Both the position numbers and the translations under genes were made by a program. Of a stretch of 64,000 nt of DNA, positions 18,864 through 29,062 are shown in pieces. Under the pieces are notes generated by a model. That model made no database searches. It was given only the letters and a program-made list of their open reading frames with translations, and had not been told where the DNA came from. Every line of letters starts with the position of its first letter. The first letter of the stretch is position 1. The stretch is from Pragia fontium DSM 5563 = ATCC 49100 (GTDB lineage Bacteria; Pseudomonadota; Gammaproteobacteria; Enterobacterales; Enterobacteriaceae): NCBI RefSeq assembly GCF_900112475.1, contig NZ_FOLW01000001.1, positions 434,001-498,000 of the forward strand, read 5' to 3'.

Positions 18864-19781
18864 CTACTTTTTTGCTGCCTGTATATACAGCATATCCAAC
18901 GCAACCGTTGCAGCCGCCAACGCGGTAATCTCAGCATGATCGTAAGATGGCGCAACTTCCACCACATCCATACCAACAATATTCAGCGATTGTAGTCCAC
19001 GCAGAATTTTCAAAGCGCGATCGGAAGTCAGTCCACCGCATACTGGCGTGCCGGTACCCGGAGCAAAAGCCGGATCAAGGCAGTCAATATCAAACGTCAG
19101 ATAAACCGGTAAATCCCCTACGATCTGTTTAATCTGGGCAACCACTTCATCCACACCACGCTCGTTAACCTGAGCCGCATCCAAAACGGTAAATCCATTA
19201 TCTGCATCATGCTCAGTACGAATACCTATTTGCACCGAGTGGTTTGGATCAATTAAGCCTTCATTTGGCGCATGATAGAACATGGTACCGTGGTCAAACT
19301 TACTGCCATTGGAGTAGGTATCCGTATGGGCATCAAAATGCACCAGCGCCATTTTGCCGAACTGTTTGGCATGAGCTCGTAGCAAAGGCAGAGTAACAAA
19401 GTGATCGCCACCAAAAGTAAGCATACGCTTACCGGCTGACAGAAGGCGTTCGGCATGCGCCTGAAGCTGCTCGCTCATATCCTGAGCGTCACCAAAGTTG
19501 AAAACCACATCGCCGCAGTCAACCACTTTCAGCTTATTTTTCAGCTTAAACGACCACGGCCAGCGGCTGGATTCCCAAGCCAGATTGGTGGAGACCTGAC
19601 GAATCGCTGCCGGCCCATGGCGCGCACCGGAACGGCCTGAAGTCGCCATATCAAAAGGAACACCGGTGATAACCCACTCAGCATCACTTTCATACGGCTG
19701 GAAGTTCAGCGGAAAACGTAAAAAACCAAAAGCATTGGAGACCAGTGAATTATCAGCCTTATTACCCAGCGTGCTATTCAT
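18864..19781 (-). CDS. speB: Agmatinase
   Basis: SpeB hydrolyses agmatine to putrescine and urea with a dimanganese centre, the step after SpeA. 305 residues (E. coli 306), with the ureohydrolase metal motifs [26 protein letters not shown] and [19 protein letters not shown]. The start chosen is ATG 19781 ([14 protein letters not shown]), preceded by GAGGAA; the frame stays open for a further 50 codons upstream, but that stretch contains a hairpin and no family similarity. In K-12 speA and speB are neighbours on one strand; here yhgN, facing the other way, sits between them, so speB needs its own promoter. Confidence 0.97.
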   Translation of the reverse strand: MNSTLGNKADNSLVSNAFGFLRFPLNFQPYESDAEWVITGVPFDMATSGRSGARHGPAAIRQVSTNLAWESSRWPWSFKLKNKLKVVDCGDVVFNFGDAQDMSEQLQAHAERLLSAGKRMLTFGGDHFVTLPLLRAHAKQFGKMALVHFDAHTDTYSNGSKFDHGTMFYHAPNEGLIDPNHSVQIGIRTEHDADNGFTVLDAAQVNERGVDEVVAQIKQIVGDLPVYLTFDIDCLDPAFAPGTGTPVCGGLTSDRALKILRGLQSLNIVGMDVVEVAPSYDHAEITALAAATVALDMLYIQAAKK

Positions 19782-19856
19782 CGTATTCCTCAGAATGTCA
19801 GTGCTTACTTCATGCCGTGATGTAACATAACAACAGAAAGCAAACGAATTACCGAT

Positions 19857-19908
19857 AAAAAAATCCCTCCGCGTCAGAATCATGCACCCGACGAGAAAGG
19901 GATTTTTT
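19857..19908 (-). promoter_or_regulatory. Terminator-like hairpin in the speB leader
   Basis: About 75-125 bases upstream of the speB start, AAAAAAATCCC and GGGATTTTTT can pair around a 31-base loop that itself contains CGTC/GACG. On the speB strand the right arm ends in a run of seven T, as in an intrinsic terminator or attenuator. An in-frame ATG lies in the loop (MILTRRDFF...), so a leader peptide fused to the speB frame is possible. Function is inferred only. Confidence 0.5.
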
Positions 19909-20137
19909 AGAAAATGGATTAATGATACCAAGCTGAATTATGGTCTGGATTCTATTCATCTTCAAGAAAAATCCTTGAGAAACGACCCTCGCCCTTTTAC
20001 TTAAAATAAATATATTTATCAGTTAATTAGACTCACCCGGCTATATTAACTAATAATATTCGGTACGTAATATTAAGATATAACAACCTATTTGCTAGTA
20101 GTATATAACTAAGATCACACCTGAATTGGGCTTTCAC

Positions 20138-20734
20138 ATGGTAGAAATGACATCGGTAATTGTACTGTTTTTCTTAATTCTGGATCCATTAGGGAATCTG
20201 CCGATTTTTATGTCGATTCTGAAGCATCTTGATGCTAAACGCCGTCGCATTATCGTTATCAGAGAAATGATCATTGCGCTGGTCATCATGATGATCTTCT
20301 TATTTACCGGCGAACAGATACTCGGCTTTCTTAATCTACGCACCGAAACCGTCTCCATTTCAGGGGGGATCATACTTTTCCTGATCGCCATTAAAATGAT
20401 TTTTCCCTCTGCCGAAAGCAGTTCTGTATCCGGGTTACCTGTAGGTGAAGAACCTTTTCTGGTACCGATGGCAATCCCGTTGGTTGCTGGCCCTTCAATA
20501 CTGGCATCGCTCATGCTGATGTCCCATCAATACCCTAATCGACTGGGTTACCTGGCCATTGCTTTGCTTATTGCCTGGGCACTGTCGGCCATTATCCTGA
20601 TGATGTCAGATTTATTCTTGCGAATTCTGGGTGAAAAAGGTGTTAATGCACTGGAGAGGTTGATGGGATTAATACTGGTGATGATATCAACTCAGATGTT
20701 TCTGGATGGGATACGTACCTATTTGCAGGGCTAG
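20138..20734 (+). CDS. yhgN: MarC-family inner membrane protein YhgN
   Basis: 198 residues with about six membrane helices and the MarC/UPF0056 signatures LDPLGNLPIFMSIL near the N-terminus, ETVSISGGIILFLIAIKMIF, VPMAIPLVAGPS and EKGVNALERLMGLILVM. It aligns to E. coli YhgN residue for residue from ATG 20138 (MVEMTSVIVLFFLILD); an upstream in-frame TTG at 20126 is unnecessary. The function of the family is unknown; members were once called NAAT transporters. In K-12 yhgN lies far away near asd, so its place between speB and speA is a rearrangement. A second family member, marC, is at 45.4 kb. Confidence 0.93.
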   Translation: MVEMTSVIVLFFLILDPLGNLPIFMSILKHLDAKRRRIIVIREMIIALVIMMIFLFTGEQILGFLNLRTETVSISGGIILFLIAIKMIFPSAESSSVSGLPVGEEPFLVPMAIPLVAGPSILASLMLMSHQYPNRLGYLAIALLIAWALSAIILMMSDLFLRILGEKGVNALERLMGLILVMISTQMFLDGIRTYLQG

Positions 20735-20757
20735 ACCCTCTGCTGATAAAAACTAAC

Positions 20758-20785
20758 TGGGTGGATACCTGTTAGCATCCACCCA
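20758..20785. terminator. Hairpin between convergent yhgN and speA
   Basis: Perfect stem TGGGTGGAT / ATCCACCCA with a ten-base loop in the 63-base gap. No long T-run is present. Confidence 0.65.
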
Positions 20786-20797
20786 TTAACGACTGAG

Positions 20798-22696
20798 TTA
20801 CTCATCTTCCAGATAAGTATAGCCATATAGGCCAGCTTCAAACTCCTGCAGGAACTGCGCTTCAAGATCCGGACTCAGATTAGCGTTCTTAATCTGCTCT
20901 TGATAACGAGTCATCAGGGTTTTTGGATCGAGCTGAACATATTCCAGCATCTCAGCAACGGTGTTGCCTTCCTCTGATTGTTCAACTTCAACGGTCCCAT
21001 CAGCGAAAACAAATACGTCTACTGATGCTGTATCACCAAACAGGTTGTGCATATTGCCCAAAATTTCCTGATAGGCACCTACCATAAAGAAGCCCAATAA
21101 CGGTGGATTATCGGCATCATACGGTGGCATTGGCATGGTGGTCGCCATACCGTCACCATCAATATAATGATCAATAGCCCCATCAGAGTCGCAAGTGATA
21201 TCCAGAAGTACCGCACGACGCTCAGGATCTTTATCCAAACCACTCAATGGTAAAACCGGGAACAGCTGATCGATACCCCATGCATCAGGCATTGACTGAA
21301 ATAGTGAGAAGTTAACGTACAGCTTATCCGCCATACGTTCATCCAGCTCATCAATAATTGGACGGTGAGCCCGATTACTAGGATCAAGCTGTAACTGAAT
21401 CTGATGGCAAATCGCCAGATACAGTTGTTCAGCATAAGCGCGATAAGTGAGATCCAACATGCCATGAGCATACTGAGTATGAACATCGTTCAGATCCAGT
21501 TGGCTATCATGCAGCCATTCACGCAAAGAACGGCGGTTATCCGGCTCATGCATTTCCAACCAGGTATCCCATAAACTGCACAAAGCACGCGGCGCATTTT
21601 CATCCGGCGGCTGCGGCGCATCAAACTCGTTACGCTCAATCCCAATAACGTTAGACACTAATACCGTATGATGAGCAGTTACCGCCCGGCCTGACTCGGT
21701 AATCACCGTTGGATGCGGTAAGCCATGTTCATTACAGGCTTCACCAATTCCCCAAATCACATTATTGGCATACTCATTCAAACCGTAATTAACTGAACAG
21801 TCCGATTGGGAACGGGTACCTTCATAGTCCACCCCAAGTCCACCACCCACGTCAAAGCATTGAATATTCACACCTAATTTATGCAGTTCAACGTAGAAGC
21901 GCGCCGACTCACGCACGCCGGTTGCGATATCACGAATATTCGAAAGCTGAGATCCTAAATGGAAATGCAGTAGTTGCAGGCTGCTTAGGCAATCTTCTTT
22001 ACGCAGCATATCCACCAGCGTCAAAACCTGTGATGCTGACAGACCAAATTTAGACTTATCACCACCGCTGGCCTGCCATTTACCAGAGCCTTGAGATGCC
22101 AAACGAGCACGTACACCGAGACGTGGAACCACATCCAGACGTTTTGCTTCTTCCAGCACCATATTAATCTCAGACATTTTTTCAATGACCAGATAAACCT
22201 TATGGCCTAGCTTTTCACCCATCAACGCCAGACGGATATATTCCCGGTCTTTATAACCGTTACAAACAATCACCGAACGGGTAAAACCGGCATGGCCCAA
22301 CACCGCCATTAACTCGGCCTTTGAACCAGCTTCCAGACCTAGAGGCTCACCAGAATTCACCAGCGACTCGATAACTCTGCGCTGCTGATTCACTTTAATC
22401 GGGTAAACCAGAAAGTAGTTGCCTTCATAACCAAACGATTCACGAGCGCGCTTAAACGCGGCATTAATAGAACGCAAACGGTGCTGAAGTATTTGTGGGA
22501 AACAGAACAAAGACGGCAAACGCTGTCCCTTTTCCTTCATTTCCTGCACCAAATTAGCCAGATCCACCCGTGCTTCGGGCATATCAGGATCTGGACAAAC
22601 AGTAATATGGCCTGAATGATTCACACCATAGTAGCCACCCCCCCAGTGAGCGACGTTATAAGTACGCATCATTTTGCTTGCGGAACCGTTTGTCAT
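20798..22696 (-). CDS. speA: Biosynthetic arginine decarboxylase
   Basis: SpeA decarboxylates arginine to agmatine with PLP and Mg2+, the entry to the agmatine route of putrescine. The 632-residue product lacks the first 25 or so residues of E. coli SpeA (658) but is otherwise colinear. It has the PLP lysine segment [59 protein letters not shown] and the C-terminal YGYTYLEDE. The ATG at 22696 gives [15 protein letters not shown], and no longer in-frame start is seen. The leader of more than 150 bases includes a possible 31-codon upstream reading frame. Confidence 0.97.
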   Translation of the reverse strand: MTNGSASKMMRTYNVAHWGGGYYGVNHSGHITVCPDPDMPEARVDLANLVQEMKEKGQRLPSLFCFPQILQHRLRSINAAFKRARESFGYEGNYFLVYPIKVNQQRRVIESLVNSGEPLGLEAGSKAELMAVLGHAGFTRSVIVCNGYKDREYIRLALMGEKLGHKVYLVIEKMSEINMVLEEAKRLDVVPRLGVRARLASQGSGKWQASGGDKSKFGLSASQVLTLVDMLRKEDCLSSLQLLHFHLGSQLSNIRDIATGVRESARFYVELHKLGVNIQCFDVGGGLGVDYEGTRSQSDCSVNYGLNEYANNVIWGIGEACNEHGLPHPTVITESGRAVTAHHTVLVSNVIGIERNEFDAPQPPDENAPRALCSLWDTWLEMHEPDNRRSLREWLHDSQLDLNDVHTQYAHGMLDLTYRAYAEQLYLAICHQIQLQLDPSNRAHRPIIDELDERMADKLYVNFSLFQSMPDAWGIDQLFPVLPLSGLDKDPERRAVLLDITCDSDGAIDHYIDGDGMATTMPMPPYDADNPPLLGFFMVGAYQEILGNMHNLFGDTASVDVFVFADGTVEVEQSEEGNTVAEMLEYVQLDPKTLMTRYQEQIKNANLSPDLEAQFLQEFEAGLYGYTYLEDE

Positions 22697-22762
22697 AACA
22701 ACATAAGCCTCTTAGAACCTGGAGCGCAGGACAAAACGCTCTGAGTAACTGAACGGTGAAAA

Positions 22763-22858
22763 TCACCCGATTATTTCATATTTCTCAGGACAGCACTGGT
22801 GGGTAACTCCCCTGACGATACGACCGCCTAAGGATAGACGATAATATTGCCATTTCAT
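22763..22858 (-). CDS. Candidate 31-residue upstream reading frame in the speA leader
   Basis: ATG 22858 opens a 31-codon frame (begins MKWQYYRLSLGGRIVRG) that ends with TGA 66 bases before the speA ATG. It includes three arginine codons and a CC pair. The ribosome site is weak and no homologue is recognised, so it may be a leader peptide or chance. Confidence 0.22.
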   Translation of the reverse strand: MKWQYYRLSLGGRIVRGVTHQCCPEKYEIIG

Positions 22859-23300
22859 ATTGTTAATAGCCCGATCCGCCTCAGGACGGCAAAATTTTTG
22901 TTTACAGATATGTCAGTCAGATAGCTGTCAATAAGCGAGATAAAAAATCATTAAAAATCAATTAATAAAAAAGATAATATGAATTTAGCGTCAACTGAGT
23001 ATCTGCCCTATCAGACAGCCTGACAAAACCCCAGTTATCGGTGAAAAAAATGTCGTTATTACAAAGCTAATGATAATTAAACGGTTAGCCGTTGCTACTT
23101 GATGCTATCAAGGCGTTAGAGATCACCCGGTTTAGTGAGATAAATGCATCGATATTTTTATCTTAACGGTGTGAGCAGGCAGTGGCAGATTTAACAAAGT
23201 TTAGCGAAATAATATAAATTCATTTCATAACAAAAAGTTAATTCACTACAGCCAAAAAACAACTGGTAATCGCGATAGCAAATCCTTAGAATAGCCATCC

Positions 23301-23316
23301 AGATGTTAATCCGTCT
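23301..23316 (+). promoter_or_regulatory. Possible MetJ operator (two imperfect met boxes) upstream of metK
   Basis: AGATGTTA followed directly by ATCCGTCT matches the 8-base met box AGACGTCT at five and six positions. MetJ with S-adenosylmethionine represses metK through such tandem boxes in enterobacteria. The match is weak, and the assignment relies on the gene downstream. Confidence 0.35.
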
Positions 23317-23461
23317 ATACTGATTAACCAACATATTTGTAAATCCTTTATCTGCATACGCGTTCTCCTTTTATCGAGTAATTTAGACGCTCTGATTCAG
23401 CGCCACCGACAAAGAGAAAACATCGCATCGCATTTAAACAGTCTTAGAGGTAAAAGAATAA

Positions 23462-24616
23462 ATGGCTCAACACCTGTTTACTTCCGAATCCGTATCTGAA
23501 GGGCATCCTGATAAAATTGCCGATCAGATATCTGATGCCGTGCTTGATGCAATCCTCGAGCAGGATCCTAAAGCGCGCGTTGCTTGTGAAACCTACATCA
23601 AAACCGGCATGGTTTTAGTTGGCGGTGAAATTACCACCTCAGCTTGGGTTGATATCGAAGAGTTAACTCGTCGTACCGTATGTAATATTGGCTATACCCA
23701 TTCAGATATGGGTTTTGATGCTAACTCTTGCGCCGTGTTAAGCGCGATTGGTAAACAATCTCTGGATATTAATCAGGGCGTCGACCGTACCGATCCACTG
23801 GAACAAGGCGCAGGCGACCAAGGCATTATGTTTGGCTATGCCACCAATGAAACTGAAGTGCTAATGCCGGCACCGATTACCTATGCGCACCGTCTGATGG
23901 AACGTCAGGCTCAGGTACGTAAAGATGGTACCTTGCCTTGGCTACGTCCAGATGCCAAAAGCCAGGTCACATTCATGTATGACAATGGCAAAATTAGCGG
24001 CATCGACGCAGTAGTTCTGTCCACCCAACACGCTGAAAACATTGGTCAGAAAGAGCTGCAAGAAGCCGTGATGGAAAACATCATTAAGCCCGTTTTACCG
24101 GCAGAATGGTTATCATCCAACACCAAATATTTTATCAATCCAACTGGCCGCTTTGTTATCGGTGGACCAATGGGTGACTGTGGTTTAACTGGCCGTAAGA
24201 TTATCGTAGATACCTACGGTGGTGCAGCGCGCCACGGCGGCGGTGCTTTCTCCGGTAAAGATCCCTCTAAAGTTGACCGCTCAGCGGCCTATGCGGCACG
24301 TTATGTGGCGAAAAATATCGTTGCCGCGGGTCTGGCCGATCGCTGTGAACTTCAGGTTTCCTACGCTATCGGCGTAGCAGAACCCACCTCTATCATGCTG
24401 GAAACCTTTGGTACCGAGAAAGTCTCCCAAGAGCGTTTAATCCAGTTAGTGCGTGAGTTCTTCGATCTGCGTCCTTATGGATTAATTAAAATGCTGGATC
24501 TGATTAAACCAATCTATCAGCAAACGGCAGCTTACGGTCACTTTGGTCGCGAGCAGTTCCCATGGGAAGCAACAGATAAAGCCGCGCTGCTGCGCGATGC
24601 CGCTGGCATAAAGTAA
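23462..24616 (+). CDS. metK: S-adenosylmethionine synthetase
   Basis: MetK makes S-adenosylmethionine from methionine and ATP. 384 residues, the E. coli length, with hallmark segments [20 protein letters not shown] (residues 5-24), [12 protein letters not shown] (hexapeptide loop), [20 protein letters not shown] (P-loop-like, near 259-278) and [13 protein letters not shown] 23462 is preceded by TTAGAGGTAAAAG. A strong terminator follows. Expression is expected to respond to MetJ. Its product also feeds polyamine synthesis, linking it with neighbouring speA/speB. Confidence 0.98.
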   Translation: MAQHLFTSESVSEGHPDKIADQISDAVLDAILEQDPKARVACETYIKTGMVLVGGEITTSAWVDIEELTRRTVCNIGYTHSDMGFDANSCAVLSAIGKQSLDINQGVDRTDPLEQGAGDQGIMFGYATNETEVLMPAPITYAHRLMERQAQVRKDGTLPWLRPDAKSQVTFMYDNGKISGIDAVVLSTQHAENIGQKELQEAVMENIIKPVLPAEWLSSNTKYFINPTGRFVIGGPMGDCGLTGRKIIVDTYGGAARHGGGAFSGKDPSKVDRSAAYAARYVAKNIVAAGLADRCELQVSYAIGVAEPTSIMLETFGTEKVSQERLIQLVREFFDLRPYGLIKMLDLIKPIYQQTAAYGHFGREQFPWEATDKAALLRDAAGIK

Positions 24617-24632
24617 TATAGTAGCCGGTATG

Positions 24633-24669
24633 ATGGCGTGAAGGTAACCTTACCCTCACGCCATTTTTT
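24633..24669 (+). terminator. Rho-independent terminator of metK
   Basis: ATGGCGTGA / TCACGCCAT with an inner GGTAA/TTACC stem, followed by TTTTT. Confidence 0.93.
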
Positions 24670-24705
24670 ATTGCCCAATGCGTAGCGCATCGCTATGCTA
24701 TCGCC

Positions 24706-25212
24706 ATGACCACACTTCGCATTCCTATTGCCAGCCAACAAGCCGTTATGCGCTGCCTACGCCACTATCTGGCACAGGCCAACGCCCACTTAGATAGCCA
24801 ATATCCTGAGCCTAAAATCACTTACCGCCAACGCGGAACCAGTGCCGGTACGGCTCATCTGACACTTTGGGAAATTAGGCTAAACACTATTCTACTGGTG
24901 GAAAACGGCCAGCAATTTATTGATGAAGTCATTCCTCATGAACTGGCACACTTACTGGTCTATCGCCAATTTGGTCGCGTTTCTCCTCACGGTAGTGAAT
25001 GGCAGTGGATGATGGAAAAAGTGCTTGGCGTACCCGCCAACCGAACCCACAATTTCAACGTACGCTCGGTTCAGGGCAATACCTTTCCCTACTCCTGTCT
25101 CTGTCAGACCCACTTATTGACCGTTCGCCGGCACAATAAAATATTGCGTAAAGAGAGCGAATACCGTTGTAAAAAATGCGGACAAATACTCAAGGCTAAT
25201 AACAATATTTAG
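24706..25212 (+). CDS. sprT: SprT-family zinc metalloprotein
   Basis: 168 residues (E. coli 165) aligned throughout, with the zinc motif HELAH at 78-82 followed by the conserved [21 protein letters not shown], and a C-terminal zinc-ribbon (CLCQTH and CKKCG). SprT is a cytosolic protein with protease-like fold, related to the SPRTN DNA-protein crosslink proteases; its bacterial role is not settled. In K-12 it is followed by endA and rsmE; endA is missing here. No good ribosome site precedes ATG 24706, and translation may start at low level. Confidence 0.94.
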   Translation: MTTLRIPIASQQAVMRCLRHYLAQANAHLDSQYPEPKITYRQRGTSAGTAHLTLWEIRLNTILLVENGQQFIDEVIPHELAHLLVYRQFGRVSPHGSEWQWMMEKVLGVPANRTHNFNVRSVQGNTFPYSCLCQTHLLTVRRHNKILRKESEYRCKKCGQILKANNNI

Positions 25213-25294
25213 CCTAAGGACGAGATCCTGACTTTCGTCAGGATGACGAGGTGAGTATGGCTGCCAGACCTTAATGGAGCGTTGCCTGTTATTC

Positions 25295-25390
25295 TCTATC
25301 GTCATTCTGGTGAAAACCGATACGCGTAGCCGTAGTAAACATTCACATGATGAATGGCCCGAAGAAAGTGCGTAGCGAATCATCTCGATT
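25295..25390 (+). repeat. Dispersed palindromic repeat family B, copy 1
   Basis: Starts with CGTCATTCTGGTGAAAACCG, continues through ACGCGTAGCCGTAG and AAACATTCACATGATGAATG, and ends at GCGAATCATCTCG. The same order of blocks recurs near 36.4, 48.6 and 60.25 kb. Just upstream (25220-25252) is a small hairpin, ATCCTGACTTTCGTCAGGAT, of the same style. The region fills the sprT-cupin gap. Confidence 0.7.
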
Positions 25391-25508
25391 TAACCTACTA
25401 ACAACGTTTGGCTTTAGAGCAAAATGACGAGAATAAAGCCGGGATCTGGCCTTCTAACCTAAATATGGTGTAAATTGAACCATCTATTTTTCTGGTGCCG
25501 CTGAAACA

Positions 25509-25982
25509 ATGAAACAAATAACCACTGATAATTTATTGCAGTTAAGTGATACCGCCGCCCATGCTGCTCGCTTACGGGCCAACGTCAATTTTCACCCGGA
25601 GTTAAACGATCCCGTTCAACGTCTGGCTATTGCAATGGAACCCGGTACCTATATTCGCCCGCATCGTCATCCCCATACTTTTGAGCTATTGCTGCCGTTA
25701 CGCGGAAGATTTATTGTGCTGAACTATGACGATGAAGGAACCGTTATTCGTAGAGTGGTTTTGGGTGAAGAGTGTGCGGTATTGGAAATGCCAGCCAATA
25801 CCTGGCATTCAGTGCTTTCATTAGATCATCAGGGCGTGATTTTTGAAGTTAAACAGGGAGGCTATCAGCCAATTGCTGAACAAGACTTTATGTCATGGGC
25901 TCCCGCAGAAGGTCAACCCGGTACTCAACAACTGATCGCATGGTATAGCAAAGCCAACGTCGGCGATCGTTATCCCGGCTAA
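25509..25982 (+). CDS. WbuC-family cupin metalloprotein
   Basis: A 157-residue single-domain cupin with metal-binding HRHPHTFE in the first cupin motif (residues 52-59, after EPGTYIRP) and EMPANTWHSVLS in the second, and the WbuC-type region DPVQRLAIAMEPG plus C-terminal FMSWAPAEG. WbuC proteins often lie in O-antigen clusters, where their exact role is unknown; here the gene stands alone in the place of endA. ATG 25509 lacks a strong ribosome site. Alternative: another small cupin isomerase. Confidence 0.75.
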   Translation: MKQITTDNLLQLSDTAAHAARLRANVNFHPELNDPVQRLAIAMEPGTYIRPHRHPHTFELLLPLRGRFIVLNYDDEGTVIRRVVLGEECAVLEMPANTWHSVLSLDHQGVIFEVKQGGYQPIAEQDFMSWAPAEGQPGTQQLIAWYSKANVGDRYPG

Positions 25983-26196
25983 TAAGCACCTAAAGACAGG
26001 GAGACACTCTGATGGTTCCCTGTTTTCTTTCCTCTAACCATAACCATTTATTAATATTGAAAGCCAAGCAAGGTTGAACTGTCTGGGTTACAATATTAAG
26101 CTTATTCAATTCAGTTAATAATTTTATGATTCCTTTGATAAATTGGTTGGATTAGTTTTATTTATCATAGGGATATACCGGAAATAGATTAAAACT

Positions 26197-26928
26197 ATGC
26201 GAATTCCCCGCATCTATCACCCCGAACCGCTAACAATAACCAGCGACCTTGCCCTAAGCGACGACGCGGCGAATCACGTCGGTCGAGTACTCCGCATGCA
26301 AACCGGCCAACAAATCTGTTTATTTGACGGCAGCAACTTTGTCTTCGATGCTGAAATTACTCAAACCGATAAAAAGCAGGTACGCGTTAAAGTCACCGAG
26401 CAACGGTTAGAAGATCTGGAATCACCACTCAACTTTCACCTTGGGCAGGTTATTTCCCGCGGCGAAAAGATGGAGTTTACTATCCAGAAATCGATTGAAC
26501 TGGGGGTTAATACGATCACTCCTCTCATTTCAGAACGTTGTGGCGTTAAGCTGGACAAAGAAAGACTGGAGAAAAAGGTTCAACAGTGGCAAAAAATAGC
26601 CATTGCTGCCTGTGAGCAATGCGGGCGCAACCGCATTCCGCAAATTCGCCCGGTGATGAATCTTGAAGCCTGGTGTGCGGAACCAGAACAGGGTATTAAA
26701 TTAAACCTGCATCCTCGCGCCAGCCAAAGTATTAATACCTTATCGCTTCCGGTGAAGGATATCCGCCTGCTTATTGGCCCTGAAGGCGGGCTATCACAAG
26801 AAGAGATTGATATGACTGCACGCCACCATTTTACAGATATTCTACTCGGCCCTCGGGTTCTGCGGACAGAAACTGCTGCATTAACCGCGATTGCCGCACT
26901 ACAGATTCGTTTCGGCGATCTGGGATAA
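26197..26928 (+). CDS. rsmE: 16S rRNA m3U1498 methyltransferase
   Basis: RsmE methylates N3 of U1498 in 16S rRNA of the assembled 30S subunit using S-adenosylmethionine. 243 residues, the E. coli length, a SPOUT-class enzyme. There is an N-terminal PUA-like domain ([20 protein letters not shown]) and the C-terminal knot with [14 protein letters not shown] and [13 protein letters not shown]. It precedes gshB by 11 bases on the same strand, the usual operon. Confidence 0.98.
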   Translation: MRIPRIYHPEPLTITSDLALSDDAANHVGRVLRMQTGQQICLFDGSNFVFDAEITQTDKKQVRVKVTEQRLEDLESPLNFHLGQVISRGEKMEFTIQKSIELGVNTITPLISERCGVKLDKERLEKKVQQWQKIAIAACEQCGRNRIPQIRPVMNLEAWCAEPEQGIKLNLHPRASQSINTLSLPVKDIRLLIGPEGGLSQEEIDMTARHHFTDILLGPRVLRTETAALTAIAALQIRFGDLG

Positions 26929-26939
26929 AGGAGATATAC

Positions 26940-27890
26940 ATGATCAAGCTCGGCATTGTGATGGACCCTATTTCATCCATCAACATCAAAAAAGACTCCA
27001 GCTTCGCCATGCTACAAGAAGCGCAAAAGCGTGGCTGGGAGCTTCATTATATGGAAATGAACGACCTTTATCTGCATACCGGTGAAGCTCGAGCCCGTAC
27101 GCGTAAGCTGTCGGTTCAATATGATAAAGAGCATTGGTTTGATTTTCAGTGTGAACAAGATATTGCCCTACACGATCTTGATGTCATTCTGATGCGTAAA
27201 GACCCGCCGTTCGACACCGAATATATTTACGCCACCTATATTCTGGAGCGAGCCGAAGTAAAAGGTTCGCTGATCGTTAATAAACCTCAAAGCCTGCGCG
27301 ACTGTAATGAAAAACTGTTTACCGCTTGGTTCCCAGAACTTACGCCATCGACGCTGGTTTCCCGCAGTGCGGAGCATATCCGTAAATTCTATGCTGAACA
27401 CGGCGATATCATTCTGAAACCGCTGGACGGTATGGGTGGTTCCTCGATCTTCCGCGTCAAACCAAACGATCCTAACCTGTCAGTCATTATTGAAACCCTG
27501 ACGGAACTCGGTACTCGTTACTGCATGGCGCAAAACTTTGTTCCTCAAATCACCGATGGAGATAAACGCGTTCTGGTGGTTGATGGAGAACCTGTTCCCT
27601 ACTGTCTGGCCCGTATTCCCAAGCAGGGCGAAACTCGTGGCAATCTAGCCGCAGGTGGACGAGGCGAAGCTAGACCATTAAGTGAAAGCGACTGGAAAAT
27701 CGCCCGCAGTGTCGCGCCAATCCTGAAAGAGAAAGGTTTAGTGTTTGTTGGTCTGGATATCATCGGCGATAAATTAACCGAGATTAACGTCACCAGCCCA
27801 ACCTGTATCAAAGAGATTGAAGCCGCATTCCCTGACGTTTCTATTACTGGTATGTTAATGGACGCTATTGAGCAACGTCTGAAGAAATAG
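26940..27890 (+). CDS. gshB: Glutathione synthetase
   Basis: GshB joins gamma-glutamylcysteine and glycine with ATP. 316 residues (E. coli 315) with ATP-grasp features: VNKPQSLRDCNEKLF, ILKPLDGMGGSSIFRV (glycine-rich loop, around 160-175), PQITDGDKRVLVVDGEP and the Mg-binding ITEINVTSP-like LTEINVTSPT near the end. AAGGAG lies eight bases before the ATG. It is co-transcribed with rsmE and followed by a hairpin and T-run. Confidence 0.98.
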   Translation: MIKLGIVMDPISSINIKKDSSFAMLQEAQKRGWELHYMEMNDLYLHTGEARARTRKLSVQYDKEHWFDFQCEQDIALHDLDVILMRKDPPFDTEYIYATYILERAEVKGSLIVNKPQSLRDCNEKLFTAWFPELTPSTLVSRSAEHIRKFYAEHGDIILKPLDGMGGSSIFRVKPNDPNLSVIIETLTELGTRYCMAQNFVPQITDGDKRVLVVDGEPVPYCLARIPKQGETRGNLAAGGRGEARPLSESDWKIARSVAPILKEKGLVFVGLDIIGDKLTEINVTSPTCIKEIEAAFPDVSITGMLMDAIEQRLKK

Positions 27891-27921
27891 TCATATCGAA
27901 TCAATAAATTCGCTAAATATC

Positions 27922-27960
27922 ACTCTGGTTTCTGAATTTCGAGATCCAGAGTCGATTTTT
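27922..27960 (+). terminator. Probable terminator after gshB
   Basis: ACTCTGG / CCAGAGT with a 17-base loop, followed by CGATTTTT. Confidence 0.6.
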
Positions 27961-28069
27961 AGCGCCAAAATCATTCATTCTGAGCAACATCGAACCTCTA
28001 AATTTGTTATAATTCTCACAGGATGGCTGTGTTCATCCCTTTTTTTTATTTAGTCGGTGGTTTAACACG

Positions 28070-28633
28070 ATGAACTTACAGCATCATTTTCTTATTGCTA
28101 TGCCTACTCTGGAAGATCCCAACTTCAGCCATTCTGTGGTGTATATTTGTGAACACAATAAAAATGGTGCCATGGGGCTGGTAATTAACAAACCTCTGGG
28201 GCATCTGATAGTACAGGAAATTCTGGCCAAGTTAGACATCGATCCGATACCAAGAACCTCGAATCTTCATCTCAACAGTCCGGTACTGGATGGTGGGCCG
28301 CTGGCCGATGACCGAGGGTTTATTCTTCATACCCCGATGCAAAAATTCTCATCCAGCATTCAAATTTCTGATGATGTCATGATCACCTCTTCTAAAGACG
28401 TGCTGGAAACGTTGGGAACCGCCTCTCAACCACCGGAGGCATTAGTCGCCTTGGGCTATTCAGGTTGGGAAGCTGGCCAGCTAGAGCGAGAATTACTGCA
28501 AAATAGCTGGCTGACGGTGGAAGCCGATAGCAATATCCTGTTTCACACCCCTATCGAGCAACGCTGGCAGGCCGCAGCAGGCAAGCTGGGCGTCAATATC
28601 CACACCATTGCTCGACATGTAGGTCATGCATAA
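28070..28633 (+). CDS. yqgE: AlgH/YqgE family protein
   Basis: 187 residues of the DUF179 (AlgH/YqgE) family: [20 protein letters not shown] at the start, [31 protein letters not shown] and [20 protein letters not shown]. The biochemical function is unknown. Its last base overlaps the start codon of ruvX (TAATG), so the two are translationally coupled, as in E. coli. Confidence 0.96.
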   Translation: MNLQHHFLIAMPTLEDPNFSHSVVYICEHNKNGAMGLVINKPLGHLIVQEILAKLDIDPIPRTSNLHLNSPVLDGGPLADDRGFILHTPMQKFSSSIQISDDVMITSSKDVLETLGTASQPPEALVALGYSGWEAGQLERELLQNSWLTVEADSNILFHTPIEQRWQAAAGKLGVNIHTIARHVGHA

Positions 28634-29055
28634 TGGCTAATCGCACGGTTTTAGGATTTGATTTTGGCACTAAAAGTATTGGCGTAGCAATTGGTCAGGA
28701 GATCACTGGCACCGCCAGACCGCTTACCTCATTCAAAGCTAAAGAGGGCGTTCCTGACTGGCAGCAAATTGAAAAACTGCTGAAAGAGTGGCTGCCGGAT
28801 TTAGTTGTGGTAGGACTGCCGTTAAATATGGATGGCACCGAGCAACCCGTTACCGCACAGGCCAGAAAATTTGCCAACCGCATTCACGGGCGTTTCGGCG
28901 TACAAATAGCCTTACATGATGAACGGCTAAGTACCGTGGAAGCGAAAGCCGATCTCTTCGATCGCGGAGGCTTCAGAGCCTTAAACAAAGGAAGCGTAGA
29001 TGCCGCTTCCGCCGTCATTATTTTAGAAAGCTGGTTTGAACAGCAGTTAGGCTAA
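28633..29055 (+). CDS. ruvX: Holliday junction resolvase-like nuclease RuvX/YqgF
   Basis: 140 residues with an RNase H fold: the [12 protein letters not shown] first strand carrying the catalytic Asp (residue 9), [14 protein letters not shown], and the C-terminal DERLSTVEA and [12 protein letters not shown] with further acidic residues. In E. coli YqgF processes the 5' end of pre-16S rRNA. It is coupled to yqgE by a one-base overlap. Confidence 0.96.
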   Translation: MANRTVLGFDFGTKSIGVAIGQEITGTARPLTSFKAKEGVPDWQQIEKLLKEWLPDLVVVGLPLNMDGTEQPVTAQARKFANRIHGRFGVQIALHDERLSTVEAKADLFDRGGFRALNKGSVDAASAVIILESWFEQQLG

Positions 29056-29062
29056 CTCCCTA

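Larger units (their letters stand above)
22697..23461. other. 765-base divergent regulatory region speA / metK
   Basis: No protein gene of K-12 (yqgB, yqgD) is recognised here. On the speA side there is a candidate short upstream reading frame (22763-22858). On the metK side a possible MetJ operator (23301-23316) lies 145 bases before the start. The middle, about 22900-23300, is A+T-rich and shows no clear coding or repeat structure. Confidence 0.5.
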
